Assembly: GCA_003224855.1 (NCBI GenBank)
Contig: QHZY01000001.1
Span: 1 to 62,757 of the forward strand
Length of the DNA: 62,757 nucleotides
Origin: Acidobacteriota bacterium
GTDB taxonomy: Bacteria; Acidobacteriota; Terriglobia; Terriglobales; Acidobacteriaceae
Direction of reading: 5' to 3'
Both the position numbers and the translations under genes were made by a program. A model generated the notes under the pieces. It made no database searches. It was not told the DNA's origin and was given only the letters and a program-made list of their open reading frames with translations. Positions 1-9,076 of this stretch are shown here, piece by piece; the stretch's first letter is position 1; every line of letters begins with the position of its first letter.

Positions 1-1
1 T

Positions 2-1891
2 TCGAACTTTCAGAAGACGATTGCAACTGCGAATAACCGTCCTGTGAACGATGCGAACGATGCGTTTATCGGATATGACCAGGGGGACGGAAATCCGGCA
101 AACATTGGAATTACGCTGGGTGCACCGAAGAGTGTTTCGCAATACATCGGGAACGTGGGAGATGGAACGAACTGGCTGGAGCGGCTGACCACCAGTTCGA
201 AAGAGTTCAAGACGAACGTGCAGATGGATGGCGCGCTCACGGTAGCCGGCTCCATTCAGGCGAGCCAGTTTGTTTCAACCAGCAGCGGTCCGTGGAGTTT
301 GAGCGGAGGCTTTGGAACGCTGAGCCCGGCGATTTCCGTAAAATCGCTGATGGGATTTGGCCCCAATGGAAAACTGGAAGTTTCAGAAAACGGGGGAGCG
401 CTGGTGGAGGTTGCGAAGGTGGACGTCACCGGAAATTTCAGTGGGAATGCCACCACCGCAAGCGCGCTGGCGCAGCCCCCGACGCAGTGCACGGGAAGCT
501 TCATGACCGGGATTCAGGCGAACGGAAACGCCATCTGCAGCACGGCGGACGTGATGCAACTGGCGGAGACTACGGCGCCAACCGGCTTGCCGAATTATGG
601 ATTGTTCTGGTTCGACGCGAGTTGTCATTGTCCGAAGGTGATCAGCAACAACGGGCAAGCGGTACAACTTGGGCTGACGAATGTGTTCAACGCAGATGCG
701 AATACGCTTGAGGAATATAACGGAACCAATCCGCAGGGGCTGCGAGTTTATGGAACGCGCACCGATGCTTCGAACTATGAGCGAATAGGATTCAAGTGGG
801 ACAACACCGATGGATACTTTGCGGTGGCGAGCGAGAACGCTGGAACCGGCAGCCAGCGCGGGATCGGCTTCCTGATCGGGAGCACGGTACGCTGGTCAAT
901 CGACACAGCGTCGGTACTGAAGCCGTTCACGGACAACGCATTCAACATAGGATCGAGTTCGTTGCGGCCGAAAACAATATACGCAGGAACATCGGTGGAT
1001 ATCACGGGAACAGGCGCGCTCACGTTTGAGCCATGCAATGACTCGAGCACGGGCACGTCACTCAATTTTCTGGCCAAGTGGAACGGAACGAATCCATCAT
1101 GCGCTGTTAAGGCGGGGACGGGTGACACCGATGGCGTGATTGGAATTGTGAGTGGCGGAAGCGGGACCAGCGGAAATGCAGTGGTGACCTACCGAGGATA
1201 TGCGCAGTGTAGTTTCGATGGCGGGACCACGGCGGCCGATTACGTGATCGCGAGCACATCGAATGCCGCAGATTGCCGTGATGCAGGCAGTTCGAGACCG
1301 AGCGGCGTGCAGGTGATTGGGAGAGTGTTGAGCTCGAATGTTGCGGCAGGAACCTACACCGTGTTTGTCGGCATGGAGCCGGCGAGTCCAATGGCGACCA
1401 GCCAGGTGCCGTGGTTTACACAGCCTTCGGCGAGCGGAGCGGTTTCGTTTTTAACGTCGTCGAATGTGGCCAAACTCTATGGAGTGCTGTACAGCATTCC
1501 AGTGCCGATGACGACAACGCAGGTCACGTACAACGTACAGACAGTCGACAATACTTCGAACAACTACGATATCGGGCTTTATAACAGCTCCGGAGCGCTG
1601 GTGGCGCATGTGGGAACCACGGCGGGAACAGCATTTGCGGGATCGACGGGATGGAAGACGCTGAGCTGGGCTTCTTCGGCAACGATCAAGCAAGGCAAGT
1701 ATTACCTGGCGATCACAACCAATTGTACGAGCTCGTGCGCGCAGTTGATTGGGAGCTCGACCGGGGTGGGGTTCACATTTGCAGGCGCCGTGCAGCAGAG
1801 TGTGACAACGGGTGGGACTCTGCCGGCGACGATTACGATTCCGAGTGATGCGTACACCGCGACCACCGTGCCGACGTGGAGTGTGCAGTGA
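2..1891 (+). CDS. Phage tail-fibre-like / exported structural protein, 5' truncated by window edge
   Basis: The frame is open from the first base of the window, so the gene starts to the left and the GTG at 44 is probably internal. At least 615 residues are visible. The protein is rich in Gly, Ser, Thr and Asn and has no transmembrane segment in the visible part. It has the low-complexity beta-rich character of tail fibres and of exported acidobacterial structural proteins. The last 150 residues look like a beta-sandwich. It lies upstream, on the same strand, of a terminase-portal-capsid cluster, so a tail-fibre or receptor-binding role is likely but inferred. No enzymatic motif was recognised. 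Its stop is followed by about 200 bases of short repeats. Confidence 0.5.
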   Translation, partial: SNFQKTIATANNRPVNDANDAFIGYDQGDGNPANIGITLGAPKSVSQYIGNVGDGTNWLERLTTSSKEFKTNVQMDGALTVAGSIQASQFVSTSSGPWSLSGGFGTLSPAISVKSLMGFGPNGKLEVSENGGALVEVAKVDVTGNFSGNATTASALAQPPTQCTGSFMTGIQANGNAICSTADVMQLAETTAPTGLPNYGLFWFDASCHCPKVISNNGQAVQLGLTNVFNADANTLEEYNGTNPQGLRVYGTRTDASNYERIGFKWDNTDGYFAVASENAGTGSQRGIGFLIGSTVRWSIDTASVLKPFTDNAFNIGSSSLRPKTIYAGTSVDITGTGALTFEPCNDSSTGTSLNFLAKWNGTNPSCAVKAGTGDTDGVIGIVSGGSGTSGNAVVTYRGYAQCSFDGGTTAADYVIASTSNAADCRDAGSSRPSGVQVIGRVLSSNVAAGTYTVFVGMEPASPMATSQVPWFTQPSASGAVSFLTSSNVAKLYGVLYSIPVPMTTTQVTYNVQTVDNTSNNYDIGLYNSSGALVAHVGTTAGTAFAGSTGWKTLSWASSATIKQGKYYLAITTNCTSSCAQLIGSSTGVGFTFAGAVQQSVTTGGTLPATITIPSDAYTATTVPTWSVQ

Positions 1892-2000
1892 GTTGCGAGT
1901 TTTGAGTTGCGTTGCGAGTTCAGAGTTGCGAGTAGCGAGTTGTGAGTAGCGCGTTGCGAGAGCAAGTCAGTACTCAGTTCAGAGTTGTCTGTTCTCAGCT
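1892..2000. repeat. Degenerate GAGTTGCGAG / TCAGTTC short tandem repeats
   Basis: Between two + strand genes there is a run of imperfect copies of GAGTTGCGAGT-like units that grades into CAGTTCAGAGTTG and GTTCTCAG. No open frame is supported. Similar TCAGTTC units recur near 12172, 24013 and 33760. Confidence 0.7.
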
Positions 2001-2004
2001 CCGC

Positions 2005-2031
2005 AAATCTTAAAGCGCAGAGGACGCCGAG
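2005..2031 (+). repeat. CGCAGAG-type intergenic repeat, copy 1
   Basis: The segment contains AATCTTAAAGCGCAGAGG followed by ACGCCGAGG. It matches the same motif order seen near 4571, 7308, 9896, 15547 and 17273, and inverted near 45846 and 46749. Confidence 0.75.
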
Positions 2032-2057
2032 GGCGGCTGTCCAGTGAATATGAATCA

Positions 2058-2084
2058 GGCACGGCAAACGCCGTGCCCTTTTTA
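2058..2084 (+). terminator. Rho-independent terminator-like hairpin before the beta-helix gene
   Basis: GGCACGG (2058-2064) pairs perfectly with CCGTGCC (2071-2077) across a 6-base loop and is followed by CTTTTTA. It lies only 15 bases before the ATG at 2099, so it either ends the upstream transcript or attenuates the next gene. Confidence 0.55.
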
Positions 2085-2098
2085 TTGGAGCGAGAAGG

Positions 2099-4567
2099 AT
2101 GATCAGGCGAATTGCGGCAATGCTGCTTATGACGGGAGCGGCAATGGCGACGACCTACTACGTCGATCCGGCGGGAAGTAATGCGAACGATGGGCTTTCG
2201 CCGCAGACGGCGTGGCGGACGCTCTTGAAAGTTGGGATTTCGACATTCCAGCCGGGCGACCAGATTCTTTTTAAACGCGATGCGGTGTGGAACGAGTGGC
2301 TGACGCCGCTTTCGAGCGGCACGGCGGGAAATCCGATCAAGTTCGATGCGTATGGAAATGGCAGGCCGCCGGAGTTTACCGGGCGTTATCAAACAAAGAT
2401 TTCGGACTGGACGAATACTTCGGGGAGTGTATGGCAAGCGACGCTGAATGCAACGCAGGCGATCTCACAATTGAAGTTCGTGCAGTTCGGAACGATCTGG
2501 GGCAATGCACAGACTGCGCAGAATCTTCTTGCTCATGACCGCGACTGGTACTACGACGCGAATACTCAAATCTTGTATGTTTACGCGTCGAGCGGCAATC
2601 CAGTGACGCGGTATGGGTTGGTGAGTCCGATGATTTTGAGCGGACAGTCGCTGATCAATATAAATGGCGTGAGCTGGCTGGAGATTCAGCACATCAAGCT
2701 GGACTGGTATGACGCTTACGGCGTGCAGGTGCAGGGGGCGAGTGATCATCTATGGCTGGCGAATATGCTGGCCGACAGCCAGGTTCCGAACGGTACCGTG
2801 CCGATCGGATTTTATGTGCATCCGACGGGAACGCCGGCAGACATTCATTTGTACAACACGGATTCGCACAGAAATTACGTGGGGTACAGGTTTGATGGGG
2901 CGGCGTCGGCAGTCGAATTGAAGAATTGCCGCGCATTCGTGAACCGGACATACGGGCTGATGGATAACACCGGCTCGGTGACCTATGCCAACTGTCATTT
3001 TTATGCCAACAACATCGCCACCGGAATTTCGACCGATATAACCGGGGCGCCGATTGATGGGGGAGGGAATCTTGCGGCCGACACGCCTCCGAATGTCCGC
3101 GGGTTCCTGAGTTATCCGGCGCGCATCACTGTGACTTATGACGATCCGGGGTTGGTCGACGGATCACATCAGTTCATTCAGTCTTTATTGCCCATCTTTC
3201 AGGCGAAGAGCGTTCCGCTGAGTATCGCGGTGGTGACCGGTTATGACCTGTCGCAGCAACTGGTGGACACGTTTCAGGGGTGGAACGATGCGGGATGGGA
3301 CGTGAACAGCCACTCGGCATCACATCAGTACTTCACGTTTCCGAATGCATTCACGGTGCAGTACACCGGGACGGCGGCCTCGAGTGTGACATTGTCAATC
3401 GCGAATAAGCATTTAACAGTGACCGCGCCGGGTGATCCGAATGGGCAGGTGGATTGGGATTTGAGTTCGTCAGGGACGGACCTGGTTGCGAGCGGGCTGG
3501 ATACGCTGGGCGGAATCATTTTTACCTTGAACCAGCGCGGGGTGTTTTCGGTGAGCGCCGATCCGAATATGAAGAGCGCGGTGAAGAGTGAGGATCTGGC
3601 GGACGTAACAGCGCAGGACATCAAGGCCGCTGCCTACACACTGACGATGGAGAAAAGCAGATTGATGGCTGACGAGTTGGGATGGGCGAAGAAGTGGATG
3701 AATGCGAACCTGGTTGGATTGGGCGGGCACCACTCTGTCACGCTGAACTGGAACCCGCCCGGTTCTGGTCCCACACCGAGTTCATATCGCGTTTATAGAG
3801 GAGCAGTTTCAGGCGGGCCGTATCAGTTACTGACCGAAGTAGTGCAGCCGCAATATGTGGACCATGCGGTGAATCCACAACAGACCTGGTTTTATGTGAC
3901 TACGTCGGTGGCGAACGGGACGGAGTCGGGGTTCTCGAATGAAGTACCGGCGACGGTGCCGGGGCAGTGGGTGTATGTGTATCCGGGAAGTTTTGAGGAT
4001 AGTTCGACCGAGACGATCGCGGCCGCGGCGGGCTACGCGGGAGCGCGAGGATCAGCTTCGATGCAGCCGGGGCCGAGTGCGGCCACGGTGCTAGGTAGTG
4101 GAGTGAATATCCAAAACATTCTGAGCCAGGGAGTGGTACCTAACTTTCAGAATCTGAGCGACGCCCAACTGACGAATAAGGTGAGGGCGCTGGTGTTCAA
4201 GTCGGGAGTGTGGGGTGTGCCGATCGGAATCTTCTTCCATATGAATGAGCTGGCGCCGCACCAGGTGGGCGTGCTGCTGGATGCGCTAAAGGAATCGGGC
4301 GCGACGCTGATGACGAATACACAGTTGGTGGAGTATCTAAGCGGAGCGCAGCCGGATGTGGGGACAACTTATTTTGCGGATGCAGCGACGGGAGATCCGC
4401 CTGATTTCCGGCCTTCGATGACGTCAGTAACAACTGATCAGGGAACGAGCGTGGGAACAGAGTTCAAGTATGACTTGATGGGAGTTGATCAGACGCAGTT
4501 CGGGGGGGCGTGGGATGTGGGAGCGTTTGTATTGGTGCCGGAGATGCTGGGGCGGGCGAGGCCGTAG
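2099..4567 (+). CDS. Exported beta-helix / split polysaccharide-deacetylase-like protein with fibronectin III insert
   Basis: The 822-residue product starts with a signal peptide (about residues 1-18). Residues 20-330 resemble a right-handed parallel beta-helix of the kind found in tailspikes and pectin-acting enzymes. From about residue 342 a NodB-like deacetylase fold is recognisable by TYDDP (about 346-350) and HSASH (about 403-407), the Asp and His-x-x-x-His metal motifs. A fibronectin type III-like domain (about 545-620) interrupts it, and deacetylase-like sequence resumes with YVYPGSFED. GAGAAGG precedes the ATG. A polysaccharide-depolymerising or deacetylating role at the cell or particle surface is inferred. 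The neighbouring phage genes suggest a tailspike-like function, but the signal peptide is unusual for a virion protein. Confidence 0.6.
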   Translation: MIRRIAAMLLMTGAAMATTYYVDPAGSNANDGLSPQTAWRTLLKVGISTFQPGDQILFKRDAVWNEWLTPLSSGTAGNPIKFDAYGNGRPPEFTGRYQTKISDWTNTSGSVWQATLNATQAISQLKFVQFGTIWGNAQTAQNLLAHDRDWYYDANTQILYVYASSGNPVTRYGLVSPMILSGQSLININGVSWLEIQHIKLDWYDAYGVQVQGASDHLWLANMLADSQVPNGTVPIGFYVHPTGTPADIHLYNTDSHRNYVGYRFDGAASAVELKNCRAFVNRTYGLMDNTGSVTYANCHFYANNIATGISTDITGAPIDGGGNLAADTPPNVRGFLSYPARITVTYDDPGLVDGSHQFIQSLLPIFQAKSVPLSIAVVTGYDLSQQLVDTFQGWNDAGWDVNSHSASHQYFTFPNAFTVQYTGTAASSVTLSIANKHLTVTAPGDPNGQVDWDLSSSGTDLVASGLDTLGGIIFTLNQRGVFSVSADPNMKSAVKSEDLADVTAQDIKAAAYTLTMEKSRLMADELGWAKKWMNANLVGLGGHHSVTLNWNPPGSGPTPSSYRVYRGAVSGGPYQLLTEVVQPQYVDHAVNPQQTWFYVTTSVANGTESGFSNEVPATVPGQWVYVYPGSFEDSSTETIAAAAGYAGARGSASMQPGPSAATVLGSGVNIQNILSQGVVPNFQNLSDAQLTNKVRALVFKSGVWGVPIGIFFHMNELAPHQVGVLLDALKESGATLMTNTQLVEYLSGAQPDVGTTYFADAATGDPPDFRPSMTSVTTDQGTSVGTEFKYDLMGVDQTQFGGAWDVGAFVLVPEMLGRARP

Positions 4568-4569
4568 TT

Positions 4570-4610
4570 CGGGGAACGCGGAGAAAGACCGCGGAGGACG
4601 CGGAGAAAAC
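4570..4610 (+). repeat. CGCGGAG-type intergenic repeat, copy 2
   Basis: GGGGAACGCGGAGAAAG and CCGCGGAGGACGCGGAG follow the stop at 4567 in the same motif order as the other copies. Confidence 0.75.
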
Positions 4611-4714
4611 AGCTTGCTGGTGGCGGATGCGGATAGATGAAGCGTGCGGTGGAACCTGCACGGATTGATGGTTGCTTTCAGGAGACGAATCAGCAGTTTT
4701 TCAGATGTGATCCT

Positions 4715-7279
4715 ATGAAAATTCTTGGGGTGATTTTGGCGGCGATAAGCGCTGCGTGGGGGCAGTCTGCCTATTCGGGGTTGAGCACGAGCGCGGGAGC
4801 CGCGACCTGGCCGACGGCTGCAACAACGGTCGCGTGCGGGCCGCCGAATTACGCATGTTCAAGATCGGATACGACGACCTTTGTGTTGTCGAACACGAAT
4901 CCGGGAACGAAACATCCGCCCCTGCTGGCGGCAGCGGGGCAATCGACGGCGTGCGGCGGCGGACAGTGCTGGGGAGGAAAGCTGGGCGCAGGAGTAGTGG
5001 CGAGCGATCCGGACAACCTGGGAACACTGGCTTTTTACAATAACAACCGCATGCTGCGGGTGACGGACTACGCGACCGACGTTGCGGGTCGAAGTTACTT
5101 CACAGACTCGTCGGCCGAGTTGCCGCAGATCAATCTGGATGGAACGGCATTCCGCATTCTGGAGAAGTCGAATGCGTGCATGTATTCATTCGACCGGTCA
5201 ATCTGGAATTCGGTTAGTTGCGCAGCGGGCGCGACCAATTGCCAGGCAGCAAGGAAGCAATTTTGCGTAGTGGGGTCGAATCCAATCCCGTCCAGTTTTG
5301 TGTTCGGCACAACCGCGACTGATGCGCTGGCGATGTACGTGTTCAATGACAACTCACAGAGAATTGAGCGCTGGCTGCTGAACAAGGCGGCGAATCCGTG
5401 GTCGGTTGCGATCGATCAGAATTGGCCGACTGCCGGCGCGAATGGAGCGGATGTGACGGCCAACTGTTTGCGATCGTTGATGACGCCCTGGGCGACGTTC
5501 GGCGGGTTTGCGGTAAACGGCGACAGCACGCGGTTCACGGCCGAGATCCGAGAGTTTGATGGGGCGCAGAACGAGGGCGGGCTGATTGTGGTTTTCGACA
5601 AGACCAAAGGTTGCAAGTATTTAAACCTACGGCGCGGCGTAGCCACGGACTGGAATGGGACAACGGAACATGCGGTATCGGTGAGCGGCCTCTCGCCGCT
5701 GGGACCGCCTTCGGCAGCTGCAGCGACTGCGGTGCAGGGGGGCAGCCTGATTTCGGGACACACGTATGCGGTGCAGTACTCCTACACGTTGAGGAACCCT
5801 AATGGGGTGAGCGATCCGACGCCAGCCGACATCGGCGAGACAAACGGATCGGCGATCACGACCGTCGCGATGTCATGCAGCGGATGTAATGCGATTGCGC
5901 TGCCTGCGCCGGGCACACCGGCAGTCAGCGCCAATGGGATGCAGATTGATCCTACGGGATACAACGTGTTTGCGTGCGACCGAACCGCGAATCCGGGATG
6001 CACGCCGACGATGCAGACCGTGGATGGCGCACCACAGCCGGCGGGGGATTTGACATGCACGGTTGCGGCGGGAAATTCCGGAACAAATTTTACGTACACC
6101 TATTATGTAGCGGCGAGAAGCATGCCGGGCCTGAGCAGTTCGAGCAACGACGTGAGCTGCACGTTGCAAACAGCAGCAGCGATCGGCAACAGTCTTCCGA
6201 ATACGGTGATCTTTAACGGATCGCTCAGCGCTGATGCGGCGTTCCCGACCACGATGGTGTATGAAGTTTTCCGGAATGCAAGGGACTCGCGAGTGTTGCG
6301 GAGCGGAAGCGCAGCAACTGCGGATTTCACGTGCACAGGCACGGTTCCGAATACAACGTGCACCTTCACTGATAAAGGCAGCCTGGGGCCGCGGGCGGTA
6401 GTTCTGGAAAGCGTGAACGGCACCGGTAATGGCGCACAGCTCAGTTTGCTGAGCATGGGTGGGGTGCAAGCGTACTCCGGCCTGCAGGCGACATCGGGAG
6501 ATTCAACACACAATGCCAAGCTCGATTTGAGCGGCGGCCCGGTGGTAATCACGGGTACCGCCATAGGAGAGAACCTGGGGGTGCTGGCGGGCAAAACGAT
6601 TGCGTTCTGGTATCCGGATGAAACGGCGAGCTGTAATCCGGCGGTGCAGACCTGCCCGCTGAATCCGCTCATGGTAATTCCCTGCCCGACGCTGTGCGGC
6701 GGACATCGGGTCGATGGTTACGGCGTGGAGTTGCGTGAGCCTGCAAGCAGCAGCCCGCTGGATTTTCGTTTCGCGGCACCGGAAGAAAATACGACGCTGG
6801 TAAAAGCGGTCGATGACACGGGTTGCGCTAACGATGCGAATTGCCGGCACTTCTCACAACATTTGAGCTGGGCCAATGCGGCCCCCGGGTTGCCGTACAA
6901 GCCGCCATTCACCGGGACATACACCAGCATCCTGCCGGCAGGAGCGGGCGCCGGGCACTGGCCAACCGGGCTTTATTCAGGGGAGTTGTTGACGATTCCG
7001 ATGGATGCCGGCAAGCGGCCTACGCGGATGGGAATGCTTTACAGCAATGGAGACAGCGGCGGGCTTTTTTTTGGAACTCCGCGGTGCGCAGTGGCGCCGC
7101 TGGGAGATTATGCGCTGTGCTCGAGCAATTACCAGTACTGGAACACCAACCCGGATGGGAGCGCGGGGTACGGCGGTTTCGGGGATGGGAATGGAAATCA
7201 GACGTGCGATCCGACGCTGAATCCGAATACCTCGACCAGCGGGTGCAGGATTGACGTGATTTTGTTTGAGTTGAGGTGA
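4715..7279 (+). CDS. Large exported Cys-rich protein of unknown function
   Basis: I place the start at the ATG at 4715, where a clear signal peptide (MKILGVILAAISAAWGQ) begins; a longer frame to 4637 lacks one. The mature protein of about 835 residues is rich in Gly, Ser, Thr and Cys, with many paired cysteines suggesting disulfides. Stretches near residues 370-480 and 480-560 look like immunoglobulin or fibronectin-like beta domains. I do not recognise a family. It sits between the beta-helix protein and the terminase on the same strand, with repeat-filled gaps on both sides. It could be a surface protein carried as cargo by the phage-like cluster or an ordinary host secreted protein. Confidence 0.5.
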   Translation: MKILGVILAAISAAWGQSAYSGLSTSAGAATWPTAATTVACGPPNYACSRSDTTTFVLSNTNPGTKHPPLLAAAGQSTACGGGQCWGGKLGAGVVASDPDNLGTLAFYNNNRMLRVTDYATDVAGRSYFTDSSAELPQINLDGTAFRILEKSNACMYSFDRSIWNSVSCAAGATNCQAARKQFCVVGSNPIPSSFVFGTTATDALAMYVFNDNSQRIERWLLNKAANPWSVAIDQNWPTAGANGADVTANCLRSLMTPWATFGGFAVNGDSTRFTAEIREFDGAQNEGGLIVVFDKTKGCKYLNLRRGVATDWNGTTEHAVSVSGLSPLGPPSAAAATAVQGGSLISGHTYAVQYSYTLRNPNGVSDPTPADIGETNGSAITTVAMSCSGCNAIALPAPGTPAVSANGMQIDPTGYNVFACDRTANPGCTPTMQTVDGAPQPAGDLTCTVAAGNSGTNFTYTYYVAARSMPGLSSSSNDVSCTLQTAAAIGNSLPNTVIFNGSLSADAAFPTTMVYEVFRNARDSRVLRSGSAATADFTCTGTVPNTTCTFTDKGSLGPRAVVLESVNGTGNGAQLSLLSMGGVQAYSGLQATSGDSTHNAKLDLSGGPVVITGTAIGENLGVLAGKTIAFWYPDETASCNPAVQTCPLNPLMVIPCPTLCGGHRVDGYGVELREPASSSPLDFRFAAPEENTTLVKAVDDTGCANDANCRHFSQHLSWANAAPGLPYKPPFTGTYTSILPAGAGAGHWPTGLYSGELLTIPMDAGKRPTRMGMLYSNGDSGGLFFGTPRCAVAPLGDYALCSSNYQYWNTNPDGSAGYGGFGDGNGNQTCDPTLNPNTSTSGCRIDVILFELR

Positions 7280-7283
7280 AGGA

Positions 7284-7347
7284 AAGACCACAAAGAAACA
7301 CAAAAACTTAAGCGCAGAGTTCGCGGAGAAACACCGGCAGAGGACGC
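7284..7347 (+). repeat. CGCAGAG-type intergenic repeat, copy 3
   Basis: GAAAGACCACAAAGAAAC is followed by AACTTAAGCGCAGAG, TTCGCGGAGAAAC and GGCAGAGGACGC. It fills the gap before the terminase gene together with a GCTCGGGATGACATTG element near 7400, which resembles another dispersed repeat (see 13310, 36968 and 51765). Confidence 0.75.
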
Positions 7348-7450
7348 ATGAAGTGGATTTATGGTACGCGCAAGACCCCTCAGCCCCGCGAACAAAGCGC
7401 TTGGCTCGGGATGACATTGAATCAGCTGCGGAGTTTTGCTGAGTACATAG

Positions 7451-9001
7451 ATGGTGGTCAAGATTATGACAAGTGATTTGGGGTTACTGACGAATTTCGG
7501 GAAACAACTGCAACGGAGAGTGGGCGAGAGTGACGAGGAACTGCGCGACCGACTGATTGAGAGTTTGTGCAAGGTGCGAAGCAAGAGGCGGAGCCTGGTG
7601 CTGCTCAAGCCGAACCGGGCGCAGCGTGAATACTCGCGCAGATGCACGAAGCGCAACATCGTTCTGAAGGCGCGGCAGCTGGGAATCACGACTTACGTGG
7701 CGGCACGCTTTTTTATGCAGACGATCACGCAGCCGGGGACCACGACGGTGCAGGTGGCGCATAACCAGGAATCAGCTGAAGAGATTTTTCAGATTGTGCG
7801 TCGTTTTCGGGAGCACCTGCCTGAGACGATGCTGGAAGGCGTGCTGGTGACTTCGCGCGCGAACGTCCGGCAAATCGTGCTCCCGAAGCTTGATAGCGAG
7901 TATCGGGTGGCAACGGCAGCGGACCCGAATGCGGGGCGCGGGATGACCATCCATAACTTACATTGCTCGGAGGTCGCCCGCTGGCCCCGCGATGGGGCGG
8001 AAACGCTGACGTCGTTGCGGGCGGCAGTTCCCGAGGATGGCGAGATCGTGCTGGAGTCGACACCGAATGGCGCCGGGGGATTTTTCTACGACGAATGGCA
8101 ACGGGCGGAGGAGACAGGATACACGCGGCATTTTTTTCCCTGGTGGTTGGGCGGGGAATATGCAGATCAGAAGGCCGACATTCTGGCGGAGTCTTACACG
8201 GAAGAAGAGCGAAGGCTGGTGGAGTCGCATGGACTGACATCGGCCCAAATTGCATGGAGACGAAATAATCGCGCGCAGCACCGTACGCTTGCGGCGCAGG
8301 AGTTTGCGGAAGATCCGGACACTTGTTTTCTGGCCTCGGGCGAGTGCATTTTTGATCTGGACTCGATTGAGGAAGGGCTGAAGGAATGCGGCGAGCCGAT
8401 CGAATCGCACGATAACGGAAGAATGCTGATGTGGCTGCCGCCACATGGAGACAAGCAGTACATTGTGGGAGTGGATCCCGCGGGCGGGGGATCAGAAGGT
8501 GATTACTCTTGCGCGCAGGTGATCGAGCGAAGAACCGCGATGCACTGTGCGGAGTTGCATGGGCATTTTTCTCCCCGAGAGCTGGCTAACCGGCTGGCCG
8601 CATTGGGGGAGGCTTATAACGGAGCGCTGCTGGCGGTGGAAAGAAACAATCACGGTTATGGCGTGCTGGCGCACTTGCGAGCCTCCGGTTATCAGAATGT
8701 GTATCGAGAAGGTGGCCAGGAGGGGTGGTTGACCTCGGCTTTGAGCCGGCCGGCGATGATCGAGAACCTGGCGGCGGTGCTGGCGCTGGCACCGAGACTG
8801 TTCCGGAGCCGGAGAGTTTTGAACGAGTGCCGAACCTTTGTGAGGCATGCGGATGGAAGCTCGTCGGCAACCAGCGGGACGCATGATGACTGCGTGATGG
8901 CGATGGCGGTGGCGATGGCGGTGAGACGGGAGGTAGCGGGTAAATCTTCAGGCTTGTGGGAATGTTCACTCGTCACAGACAGAGGGTTGGAAGTGGGGTA
9001 G
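7451..9001 (+). CDS. Phage terminase large subunit
   Basis: The 516-residue protein has the two-domain layout of a DNA-packaging motor. The ATPase domain carries a terminase-type Walker A (VLKARQLGITT, about residues 71-81) and an acidic motif in LHCSEVARWP. The C-terminal RNase H-like nuclease is marked by VGVDPAGG (Asp about 342), AVERNNHG (Glu about 397) and HDDCVMAMA (about 478-485). All expected catalytic acids are present, so the enzyme looks intact. The start is ATG 7451 or ATG 7466, which has a better GGTGG upstream. It heads the head-morphogenesis cluster. No small terminase gene was recognised nearby. Confidence 0.88.
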   Translation: MVVKIMTSDLGLLTNFGKQLQRRVGESDEELRDRLIESLCKVRSKRRSLVLLKPNRAQREYSRRCTKRNIVLKARQLGITTYVAARFFMQTITQPGTTTVQVAHNQESAEEIFQIVRRFREHLPETMLEGVLVTSRANVRQIVLPKLDSEYRVATAADPNAGRGMTIHNLHCSEVARWPRDGAETLTSLRAAVPEDGEIVLESTPNGAGGFFYDEWQRAEETGYTRHFFPWWLGGEYADQKADILAESYTEEERRLVESHGLTSAQIAWRRNNRAQHRTLAAQEFAEDPDTCFLASGECIFDLDSIEEGLKECGEPIESHDNGRMLMWLPPHGDKQYIVGVDPAGGGSEGDYSCAQVIERRTAMHCAELHGHFSPRELANRLAALGEAYNGALLAVERNNHGYGVLAHLRASGYQNVYREGGQEGWLTSALSRPAMIENLAAVLALAPRLFRSRRVLNECRTFVRHADGSSSATSGTHDDCVMAMAVAMAVRREVAGKSSGLWECSLVTDRGLEVG

Positions 9002-9002
9002 G

Positions 9003-9056
9003 GTGGCGCGAGGTCGAGCTGCGCTCGACCTGGACAGCCGAGGGCGGCTGCCCCTA
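9003..9056. repeat. Palindromic (REP-like) repeat
   Basis: AGGTCGAG-CTGCG-CTCGACCT is a perfect 8-bp stem, followed by CAGCCG-AGGG-CGGCTG and GCCCCTACG. The GAGGGCGGCTG part also occurs near 2028. It lies in the 75-base gap between the terminase and the HipA-like gene. Confidence 0.7.
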
Positions 9057-9076
9057 CGTGAACAGTTTAAAAGTGA

